Source of the DNA: Aricia agestis
Lineage: Eukaryota > Arthropoda > Insecta > Lepidoptera > Lycaenidae
NCBI RefSeq assembly: GCF_905147365.1
Contig: NC_056409.1
Coordinates: forward strand, 19,659,001-19,723,000
Reading direction: 5' to 3'
DNA: 64,000 bases
Part shown: positions 14,001 through 26,000 of the stretch, piece after piece
Position numbering within the stretch: the stretch's first letter is position 1
Layout: each line of letters begins with the position of its first letter
Notes under the pieces: generated by a model
What the model saw: the letters and a program-made list of their open reading frames with translations, nothing else
What the model was told of the DNA's origin: nothing
Database searches by the model: none
Position numbers and translations under genes: made by a program

Positions 14001-17000
14001 CGTTATCGTTGCAGCAACAAGCCGAACCCCGCGCTGATCACCGCGTCGGGCGGCGGCGGTAAGGGCGCGGTGCTCAACGGCGGTACCAACGGCACCCCCG
14101 CCCTCGCCGCGAACGTCTGCGCCTCCTGTCAAGGTAATACACCCTTATGACTTATGTGATAAATTATAGTATTTTAAAAAGATAAAACCGACTTCAAAAT
14201 TGTACGTAATTGAGAATTAAAATCCCCTTTAAAAAAACTACTGAACCGATTTCGATAAAACTTGCAGTATTCCCTAAGTTGAACAATACCAAGTACAGCA
14301 AAAAAAGAATTACCTAAGTCGTACTTGTAGTTCCGGAGATATGCGAACAAAAACATAAAAACACACACACCTGCATACACTTTAGAGATTTGGCACATTT
14401 GTTCAGACGCTGAAATATACTTACATATTATATGGAAACCAGTTAGGCAGTTCGAGAAATGTTATATATATGTCGCAGGGAAAAGAAGATATCAGGGATA
14501 TCCCGAAATCCCTAGGGATATCACGAAATCGCGGTAGATACCGAATATTCTTGTTGCTTACGTCTTCTTACTAAACAAATCTAGTGATATGTCATTTCAC
14601 TAAACTAAATCCAGTGAAATGTCAGAAAAGCGGATACCGCCAAATAAAAATCGAGCTACGCATTTCTCTCGCTCGCTCTAATACCCTATCACTATCTTAT
14701 GGGGGCGACTAACCCTAAATTGACGATTTTATAATTCATTTTTATACTTGAAAATAAGCCCCGAATTGTTTCATTTTGTAGACATAGATACTACATTATA
14801 TTTCCGAGAATCAGACCTAGCAAAAACACGATATATCTTAAAATTTTCTCGATCACAAAGATGCATCTAATTTTCACGAATTTTTCACATATTGCCATAA
14901 CCGTGCATTAAACTAAGTTAATATTTTAACACACTGTATAAAATTCTATCATTGAGGAACTGACCTAGCGGATTTTTTAAATGTTACATATTTATCGAGT
15001 TATTAGGAAAAAAATAATTTTCTTTTTATTTAAATGAATCCGCGTCATCCTTTTTCACCTAGCATATAAAAGACGGGCGTGAGTGTGAAGAGAGAAGGAC
15101 GATTTTTTGCGTTAGTCGCCCTCTTAACGCGAATGGGGCATTATCAGCGTGAAGGGATCTTATTATCGGTATTGAGTTATTAATATCCCCATAATATACA
15201 TTTAACAGGCTATCGAACCATGCAAGTAACATGCGCGTAAGTCTGGAAAATATTAAAAAATGTTGAAACTCGAGAGTCGTAAAAGGTGATATTTAGAAAA
15301 TCGCATTCAAACTTAACGTACACGTAATAATTTAACGACTAAAATCACACGAGCCGCGCCAGCTCGAGCGACGCATTTGTTTCACTCCCACTAGTGCCCA
15401 TGTGGGTATTAGAGCGAGCGAGAGAAATGCGTAGCTCGATTTTTATTCGGCGGTATCCGCTTTTCTGACATTTCACTAGATTTAGTTTAGTGAAATGACA
15501 TATCACTAGATTTGTTTAGTAAGAAGACGTAAGAAACAAGAATATTCGGTATCTACCGCGATTTCGTGATATCCCTAGGGATTTCGGGATATCCCTGATA
15601 TCTTCTTTTCCCTGCGACATATATACGGATCACATTGATAACCTCCTTTTTTGAAGTCGGTTAGAAACGGGACGGTGGATGCGAGGAATAAAGCGTAACG
15701 CACAGGAGCAACAATATAGGCATACAGATTTGTAGTCAGAAGAATTATATTTTTTGACAGCTGTCATTACCAGTGTAAACATTGTCTCCTTAATTAAAAT
15801 TCAATTTTATTAATTATACTCGAGATAATAAATCATAGGTACCAATTCAATTATTGTGGAAAATAAGTGGTGAGTGTGCTTATGTCCATAACTAGTCCAT
15901 GAAGACAGAAAACTGGATAAATTACCACAATATTAAAGATAAACACGCCCATATTAGACTGAAGAGACTTACTGTTAATTCCCGTCTATTACCATTATTT
16001 GTGTACTGATTACCATTATTTTTGATTTCTCATGCTGAAACATTAACAAATATAGCCCATTTGATAATATTACACAGTTAATCCTTTAATATTTTGAATT
16101 TAAACGGATAAACCCACATTTAATAGCACATTAATTTGAAAAACTGTGACACAACAGCTGTTGTGCCACAGTTTTTCAAACCAGCCCACCACTGGAACAC
16201 TTTTCCCTAACTCTTACTTCACAATTTTCTCATAAGCTCACCCATATGGTATTCACGGAAACCACTATTCTCAATACTCTAAAGAGAATTAACACTCATA
16301 AAGGATGTGGTCCTGACAATTGCGAATTGCGCAAGTGCTTTAGTTTATCCTCTAAAAGAAATATTTAATAAGTCTATTATATCCGGTGTTTTCCCAAATG
16401 AATGGAAAAAGGCGCGTATAGTGCTGGTTCTAAAGAAGGGTGATAATTCCAACGTCAAAAACTATAGACCCATATCTATTCCTTCCTCTTTCGCCAAAAT
16501 ATTTCAACTCGGGTTTCAAAGTCAAAAATCTGTTAACACAAATCTCGTATCGTACTTAACTCCTATTTTTAAAGGAGTCGACAATGGAATGCAGATAGAT
16601 TCAGTGTACACGGATTTTGCAAGTGCATTCGTTCTTGTTGGTCATAATATCCTTATAAAGAAATTGAATTCTCAGTACGGGATTGATGGAAACATGTTAA
16701 GGTGGTTTGCGTCTTATCTGCATGGTCGGGAGCAAGCAGTTGTAATAAATAGACACGAGTCAGTAAAATATATTGCATCACCTTGGACCGATCTTGTTCC
16801 TCCTCTTTATCAACGATATAATTACCTGCATACATCATTGTCATTATTCCCTCTTTGCAGATGGTATGGAAATATCCCTGCAAATAAATTCATTGGCTGA
16901 CTCGCTAAGGCTACAATCTGATCTTGACCGAATATACATGTGGTGCCTTAAGAACAGAATGAAATTGAATGCTTCTAAATGTCAACACATAAGGTTTACT

Positions 17001-20000
17001 AAGAAAAGAAAGGTTTTTTCTACTACTTACCATATCAACGGGAGTATCATATCTGTTTCATCGACAGTAAGGGACTTAGGTATTCTTATTGACTCAACGT
17101 TAGGTTTTGTACAACACTATGACTTATGGTATATAGGTAAATAAAGCCGCCAAAACTCTTGGGTTCATAAAACGAAACGCGCATGATTTCAAGCGTCCGT
17201 ATACGAAAATTCTTTTATTTAAAAGCTTTGTACGTAGTATTTTGGAGTTCGGAAATCTGTTCTTGAAATTATTAACATTCTGGCCTGCTATAACATCCTC
17301 TGGTAAGCTGTTCCACGCTCTTACAACTCGATTGGACAAAAAGTGTTTATGATTGTTTTTTGAGAAACTGATAGAGAGCTTCGTGTTATGGCCTCTGAAA
17401 TGTATATTATCTTCCAATGTAAATATATTTTGTAAATCTTGAATGTCATAATGTCCGTTCAGGATTACGGAGAAAATAATCGTAATCACAAGTCTGGCTA
17501 GCTATTGGACCATTATCTTTCATCATATCATTTTTCTTTCCTTTAGAGTTCTCATAAGTCGTAAATGTTAAAAGTGATTAAATTGTGTACAGTGGCTGTC
17601 AGATCAGCTTTTGTTCCCTGTTACTTTATGATAAGTCCAAGAAGTGGCACTTTTGTATGTATTATTTACATCTTTGAGCAGAAATTATTTCTTTTTTGCA
17701 ACAATTTACTTGAAGAATGAAGACCAATGTATTGACTGTATAAAATTTGATTTCAGTTACAAATTCAAATCAGTGGTACACATGGGGCCCGCCGCACTTA
17801 CAGTACAGATTGTGCGGCGCCTGCTGGCAATATTGGAAGAAATATGGAGGACTAAAGGTATGTTTATATTGGACTCACAGTAATTACTGTATTCCTTAGC
17901 AGTAACTTTCACAATTTTCTATTGGGTAAATTTATGCTTTATTTGTATGTTTTGTCTCTCTTTTTTCATGTTTTTTTTTTTGTTTAACAAAAAATCATGA
18001 AGAGAGACAAATTGAAAATGTCTAGGTTATATTTAAACGCGGATTCAATTGATTGGTGTATTATTTCTCTCATATTTGCCACATAGTTTTCATGTAGGAA
18101 ATATATATATCCACGGCATCATCTTCGTTAATGCAGTTAATGCGTGGATATAAAATAAACGAATAAAAATAAACGAAGATGATGCCGTGGATATAAAATG
18201 TAATAGTGAAAACCTATTATTGGCTTTCTGTTTTATATTAAATTGGTTTTATTGTATTAATTATACGCTGTTGGTTTTCTGAAATAAATATATAAATAAT
18301 AATACGTATTTGTTCAGACCGCTGGCGTATTCGGCGAGAACGACGCAGAGGCGGCGCGCGCACGGCCCGACGCCGACGACACGGCGCTCAGTGTGTCGCA
18401 CCGCCCGCACCGCTGCACCGCACTCAACTGCTCTAAGGTATAGTCACCCCGTCCCCGGGGAGTCCCACATACCCCGGTAGCCATCCCCAGACTGTCGGGG
18501 TTGCATAAATGCATCCCTCTGATGACCACAAACTATCTAAGGGTCGAGCCACACAGAAAATGTGTTTTTTTCGATAATAGTTCAAAGTCCAAACCAGTAC
18601 GACCTGACCCCGACACAGAAAGTTTGTTTATAGATATGAAAGTTCCACGGGTTTGAGAGAGGTATGGATTGTTTTTCAACGTTAATGTAACGTGCAGGAG
18701 TTCAAGTTGCGCGCGCACCTGGCGCGGCACGTGGCGACGGTGCACGGCGGCGCGGGCGGCGAGGGCGCGCGGCCCGTCATGAAGACGCGCGCCGCCTTCT
18801 ACCTGCGCGCCTCGCCCTTCACGCGCCTCGCGCGCAAGCTCGCGCGGGCCCTGCGCCGGCCCCGCCACTTCGCCCGCTCGCCGTTCTCGCCCATCAACCT
18901 GCACCAGGTTAAACACGAATGTGAGTATTGTCTTGATGATTGGCAATTAATATTTATTATTAATTAACCATAGACTGGAGAGTTCTTAATATGATATTTA
19001 ACCCAGGAGATTGTAAGAAGGAGCTAAGTTTAACATCGTTCCGGATGGCGCCGCAGAGGCGCCATGGGTATCTTTTCTTATGGCGTGTGGCGCCCAAGAG
19101 GAGCCAAAATACCTGTAAAGTGTAAACCTATGATAAAATTTAATTTTTCAGAGGTTTCCCCTCAATGAAAGTGGCTTTATTTGTCACGTATTTTACGTGT
19201 ACAGTGTTAGTTTTAGGATATGGCATAAAAATTACTCTTTAGGAGTCTTAAACATTTTCAATTGGTGATTAATATGGCCACCGATTTATTTTATAAATAT
19301 ATAACGCCAACACCAGCAAAATCTCACATCAACATAATTAGCTAGCAGCCCGCCCCTGCTTCGCACGGATATAAAACAAACATATTTCATTCAAAAACTA
19401 CATTGTATACAATGTTTATTTATTTATAATATAATATTCTATAAAAAGTAAATACATTTTTTGGCGTTATACATGACTAGCATGTAATAACAGCGTTTTA
19501 CCCTGCAATAAAACGCTTATTAACTATACTTACCTAATTCAAAGCCAAATAATGAGAGTGGCAACACTATTTTCCGTATGTGTGGCGGAAATAGTACCTA
19601 AACGACTTCTATATCCTCCTACGTCACCCGCTTTCTCCCTCCATATTGGTTGACGTTTAGTTCTAAGTTTTTCCACCAGGTGGCAGAGTTGAGCTTTTTA
19701 GCAGCACAACTGATTTAGAACCATTGCGTTGAAAATTCCAGGCAGAATTTAAAGTTGGCTTTGAATTAGGTAAGTATAGTTAATAAGCGTTTTATTGCAG
19801 GGTAAAACGCTGTTATTAACTTACTGTACCGTAATTCAAAGCCAAATAATGAGAGCTGTCTGATATCGCCTGGTGGAAGAAAGATAAGATAACTGAATTA
19901 AACTTACATTGATTCAATAAAAAAGCTTACATAGATGATGGAATGGAAATGATTTTATTATAGTATAAAAAGAAATACCAAAATGGATAAGTAATTGAAA

Positions 20001-23000
20001 ACACACATAATATATTTTCACATTATACAGTAAGACTGTCAGTATTTATACTATTTTTTTTAAGCATATTCAAACAATCATTATTTTGTTACTAAAGAAG
20101 AAAAGATAATATTTTACCAAAATAAAAACAAATGCCTGCCTGGCATTTTATACAATTTTTGCTTTTAGTACTTAACTTTTAGTTATGTTAAGTTTTTAAT
20201 TACTAATTATAGCTTAAAGATGCATAGTGATGTAACCAAATTCCATAATGAAAGGTTAACCTTATTTTAATTTTTAACCCATCAAGCCCCATTAGCTCAC
20301 CAGTCACCAGTGAGCAAGACAATAGAATAACAATTGATTTCCATAAATCTACGATCGAAGGATTAAATTAACTATCACCTTTCACTTAATTAGTTACATA
20401 ATAATATGTCAAATAGTGATTGTTAAATTATCCAATACAAATGCAAAAACTTTTTTTTTCCAATACAGTAATAAAAAAAATAATTACTTAATATGTCTCC
20501 TTAAATTAAGCAAACAATCAATTTTCTATGGGAGAAAACATAGCTTATACCACATTTGTTTGGTTTTGTTTTGTCTTAATTTCACGACAATAATACATTT
20601 TGAAAGTTTCTTGTGATATCCAATTGCCTCTAGCTAGTATTTCATCTAAGGGACAGTTTACGGTCGGACGGTCTGACACTGCCAGCACTTGCCTTGATTC
20701 CGGCCTCATGCAGCAGTCGTCGCACCCATCCACCGATCACAGCGCGAGACGCCGGTTTCGGTTCGCCACAAGCAGTGATGAATAACCTATCGCAGTAGCG
20801 ATAGGATAGATGATAATTTAATAACTTGTATCCAATAAACTGGATCGATATTTCTATGTTGAATATTTTTACTCAGACGCCATCCCGATTGTCTTACGTC
20901 GGACTTGTCAGTTTTTGACCCGAGTCTAGGCCAGAATACGATAGAGTCATCTGGAATATTACAATGACTGTTATCTGTCGTTACTCGTTAGTAGTGTTAG
21001 GTCATGGACTCGACGTCCCGAACAAAGTAGCAGAAGGGATACTGCTCTTAGAATATTGGTACAAATTATTATGATTCGTATCATTGCTAAGAAGCCAAGC
21101 GCTCAAGTCATCGACATCCCAAATGGGAAGTTTACTGATCTGTCTTTGATTAGAGATAGACAAAAGAATTTTCTTTACGAGTATTTGAGAACTTAATCTT
21201 TCAGAAATATCAGGATCACAAAGCGTCGATATTGCAGATTTATGTACTAAAATTGTGTTGTAAGATAATTTATGTTTTTGAAATAAATTCGACAAAAATC
21301 TAGCAAATTGAGAGCCAATCGGACTACTACTAGGTGCATTTAATTTATTAGTTTTACAGCATTCTAGCCATTTTGTCCAAGCGTTCTCATAAGTTTTAAT
21401 AGAGGAAGGCCGCCAGCCTGATTTTAATAAATTCTTTTGTTCCGTTGTCCAATCTTTTAATGATGACGTCCACCCCCACATCTCCAGACTTGTAGGGTCA
21501 TTTCGTCGACCTTTGGAGGGGCCCGGCCGGTCGACGTGTCCACCAGCACTCTATGGAGGCGATGTATCGTGAACTGTGGAGACAGGGCTCGTCGTTTGAT
21601 GTCGGGCCTCCAAAACACTTTTTCCTAAAGAGGAGCAACGATTAAATAGACCCCTTTTTCCGAGTTCAAGTGAGCTAGAATTCTGGGGATGAGAAAAGGC
21701 GGGGAGGAACACCCACGCCAAATGAAAGTTCCATTGCTGGCTGAAAAAATCGTGGAACAATGCGTGTTCGTCTTTCAAGTCGAGGCTCACGTAAGATGGA
21801 ACGACATGAGCCGAATTCGAAGCCATCAAATCGATTTCTGGGGTTTTGTTGAAAATTATTCGAGTTATCTCCGGTAGCAGGTGTCATTCCGGAGCCGCTC
21901 GGTAGCGGGATTTTTTTTTATTTATTTTATATTATCACCTTTACAATCCATTAAACAACAATTTAGCATATTACATAATAACAAAAACATTTCATTAGGT
22001 ACACTTTACAGGAACATTGGCAGCCGTACTAGTATTAACTGTGTCACAGCCGCCTGATGTACTGGCAATAGGATATAACAACCTTTATAAAAAAAAAAAA
22101 AAAAAAAAACAAGTACAATGTGATTACCTACTGATTGATATTACAATTTTGAAACAATATAAAAAGTGATAACTAAAAATAAAATTGATTCAAATATAAA
22201 AACGAAATCAAATAAGATTAAATCAAAATAAATATCATTAAATTAAATCAAGTCAAATCAAATTAAATTAAGTTAAATCAAATCAAATCGAATAAATTAA
22301 ATTAAGCCAAATTAAATTAAGTCAAATGAAATTAAATTAAATTAAATAACTTAAATAACATGCAATTAAATTAGAAATTAAATAATAACCATTCCATGCT
22401 ATTTAAAAGATTATGTATGATTATATTATGTGTGTATGACGTATGTGCAGTGATAGAGTTTGTGGATGTGTGTTTATGTGTATGGATTTTGCATGTATTT
22501 CTCTGAACTATTGTAGTCTAATGTAATTAACCATTTTTTTAAACATTGCTTGCATTTTCGGTAAGTAAGTGGGTATATGTTGTTTAGTTTATTTGCCGTA
22601 TTATAGAGGTATGCGGAAATAACGTGAAATTGGCGTCTAGCAAGTGAGGTTCGGTAACGGGGCGTGGAGCAGATTTTCCAGGCTGTTCGTTTGTTATTCT
22701 GGACATATGGTATTTCTCTATGCTTACGTAGGATTGCATTCATTATGAATAATTGCCTCACAGTGAGCACGGAGGACTCGCGATAGAGTTGGTGGGTGCT
22801 ATACCGCCGGGGAAGTCCATAAATGACTTTAAGGATGGCGCGCTGGGCTCGTTCCAGTGGCAGCAAAGTATTAGCCGCACATCCTCCCCACGTGACAATG
22901 CAGTATTGAATGAGGGATTGAGCTAGAGCGAAGTACACACACCGCATTGTATCAACATCCGCGGAGCTTCTGAGTTTGCGAAAAACGGGAATCAGCTTTC

Positions 23001-26000
23001 TTAAGCGCGCTGTTACAGTAATTATGTAAGGCAGCCAAGAGAGATTATTGTCTAAGGTAAGTCCCAAATACTTGATGGTAGTTGTTTGCGCTAGCTTCGA
23101 ACATTGACATAAGCTTCCGGAGCATGTATGAGCTATGATACAAACATTTTTTGGTGGCTGAGAGTTGGAGCGTGGTGAGAACGGTATGTATTTTGATTTT
23201 TCTATGTTAAGCGTCAAAAGATTAGCATCCAGCCACTGCATAATCTCTCTTATAGCTGCCTCTGTGTGCAACTTAACTTTGTCCCAGGTGCTCCCATAAA
23301 CAATCACGGCTGTGTCGTCAGCGTAGCTCAACAGTTTGCAATTCTTCAAGGCAAGTGTACACAATGAATTTACATATAGCAGAAATAGGGTGGGGCCCAA
23401 GACGCTACCTTGCGGAACTCCATAAGTGAGCTGAGTTGTGCTGCTCAAATATTCTCCTATCCTTACACGCTGAGTGCGATTGGAAAGGTAACTCCGGAAA
23501 ATATCTAGAGCAACACCGCGTACTCCGACAGACTCTAATTTGCTTAGTAAAAGTGGCACAGATACTGTATCGAAGGCCTTAGATAGATCTAAAAACACTC
23601 CTAGCACTTTGTCTCCATTATCTAAATGCTTGGCTATCGTTTCGCTTAGCTGTAGAGTCGCATCTTCCGTAGATTTTCCCCTTGTGAACCCATATTGATT
23701 TTCTGCAATGATGTTTCGTTTATTTATAAAATTAATTAACCTAGTATTAAGTAGCTTTTCTAAAACCTTAGAAACGATCGTAAGCACAGAAATAGGTCTG
23801 TAGTTGCTAATTACGTCCCTGTTGCCATTCTTATGAATTGGACGAACGAGGGCACTTTTAAGAGCGTCTGGAAAGACGCCAGTAGAAAAGCATAAATTAA
23901 ATAAATAAGTCATGTGGGGAATTAAGTACTTCATTGCATTTTTTAAAACTATTGTTGAAATATTATCTATACCAGTCGCACAATCATTTTTGAGATTTTT
24001 TATTATGTTTTCTACTTCTGCGTGATCAACATTACTTAGGACCATGGAGTCACTCTGTCCTGCGAGTCGTTGTTTTATTGCAGTATTTACAAAGCCTAAT
24101 GGAGTAATTTTTCGCTTAACTAATATTGCATCAGCTAATGTTTTACCGATTCCTCCAAAGTAGTTATTTACCTGATTTACCGAATCTTGGGGATTCTGAG
24201 CAACTTTTAATAGGTCAGTGGGTGGCATGTATGAATTTTTTAAATTTGTTATTTTGTTAATAGTGCTCCACATTCCCTTGGGATTATTTTTATATTTTTG
24301 AAACTCATTTTTTTCATATGTTATTTTTAGTTTTTTAAGCAAGTTGTTACAAAAATTTCGATATCTCGTGTAAGTTAGTTGTAAGATAGCATTATTAGGA
24401 TTAAGCTTGGCTTTTTTATGTAAGTTATCACGATTTCTAATACATCGTATGAGACCTGGAGTAAGCCAAGGTTTAATGGGGCGTTTTTTGTGCGGAACTC
24501 TTAATTGTGTAGAGTTTGCAGAGATCGCATTAGATATGATATCAACAAACATTGACACTGCGACATTCGCGTCGGTCGAACGATATATCTGACTAAAATT
24601 TGCCAATGCAATATCATTATTTAAATTATTGTAGTCAATTTGGGTACGCATTATATTCACTTGAGAACGCTTGACTCTGCAATCTAAAGAATATATGATT
24701 GGTACATGGTCGGTGACCAACGTGTCCAAGACAAAAGTTTGTGATCGACGGTCCGTTTTGACCATGACGTGATCTAAGCATCTATCTAGGCGTGTGGGAT
24801 GTAGATGCGCTGGGAGTAGTCCATGCATAGCTAGAGTGTCCATATACGCACAACTGTTTGTGTCAGAACATCCTTGAGCTATATTTATATTAATATCTCC
24901 GACTAGAATTACTGACTTTACATTCTTTAGTCCTAACAAACATGAATCCAAGCTATTGCAGAAATTATCTATATTTTTGTAAGATGGTGAACGATACACG
25001 CCCATAATCGCAATGTCGCTATCGATGAGTTTAATAATTACGCTATTTGCATCTATTAATTTGAAAGATATTTCTGTTTTTATATTATGTTGAATATTCG
25101 ATCTAATGTAAATAGTAACACCATCATTTTGGTTGTAATAGTTCGAAGTATATGATATGTAGCCTTTTATTTCAGGAATAGTTGTCAGTTTACTCAGCCA
25201 GCACTCGGTAAGCACTATAATATCACATTGAACAGTTATTCTTTCCAGCAAGAGTAGTAACGAGTCAAAGTTACAGTTTAAGCTCCTGATGTTCATATGC
25301 AAAATATTAAGAGATCTAATTAAGTTTTTCGATTGGTACTTTAGTTCTTCTGGGCTACATACTATTGATTGCGATACCTCTATGCAATCAATATCGTGTG
25401 ATATATTAGTCATAGTATCGAATTTTATGTACATATACACTTAGAGGTAGAGACAACATACAAAATAGGTTTGGCCACTTACACACTGTATTAGAAAGAC
25501 GTATACAATAATAATTATAATATTTTGATAATATGTCAAGCAATTTAGGTAGGGTACATTCTTTAGATGTGGAGTTTATAATTGTGTTTAGTTTGTGAGA
25601 GTGTAGACTATTATTTGTACATAGCGTTTGTGTGAAACATGATAATAAATTTAGTTTTTTTACTAACAACCAATAGATAATATTAGTTAAAGTAATTAAA
25701 TGTAGGTACATAATATGAAATGCAGGCAAGTTATTATAAGTAATATCAATTAACATTAGAGATACTTTTTTATAACTAAAATACAGAAGAAATCTAAATA
25801 GTCATACTATATCAGGCGATTGAATAAGATTGTCTAGGTCCGTTTCTGATGAAATACGTCGGCAGGGGACTCCTTCTTTTTTGCGCAGGTATACTTTCCC
25901 ATGGGCTGTCCAGCAGTAAGCATATGCGTGCTTCATGCTAAATTCTCTTGCTAGGTAGTATAGTCTCTTGGTATTTTGGGTCAGACATTCTGTCACAAAA

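Noticed and set aside
16200..17490. Twin-priming 5' inversion of a single LINE
   Set aside because: Twin priming places the inverted part so that the 3' sides point outward; here they point inward.
25406..25756. 116-codon minus-strand frame between LINE ORF1 and ORF2
   Set aside because: Leu/Asn/Tyr-rich by AT composition, overlaps the ORF2 start in another frame, and has no family resemblance.
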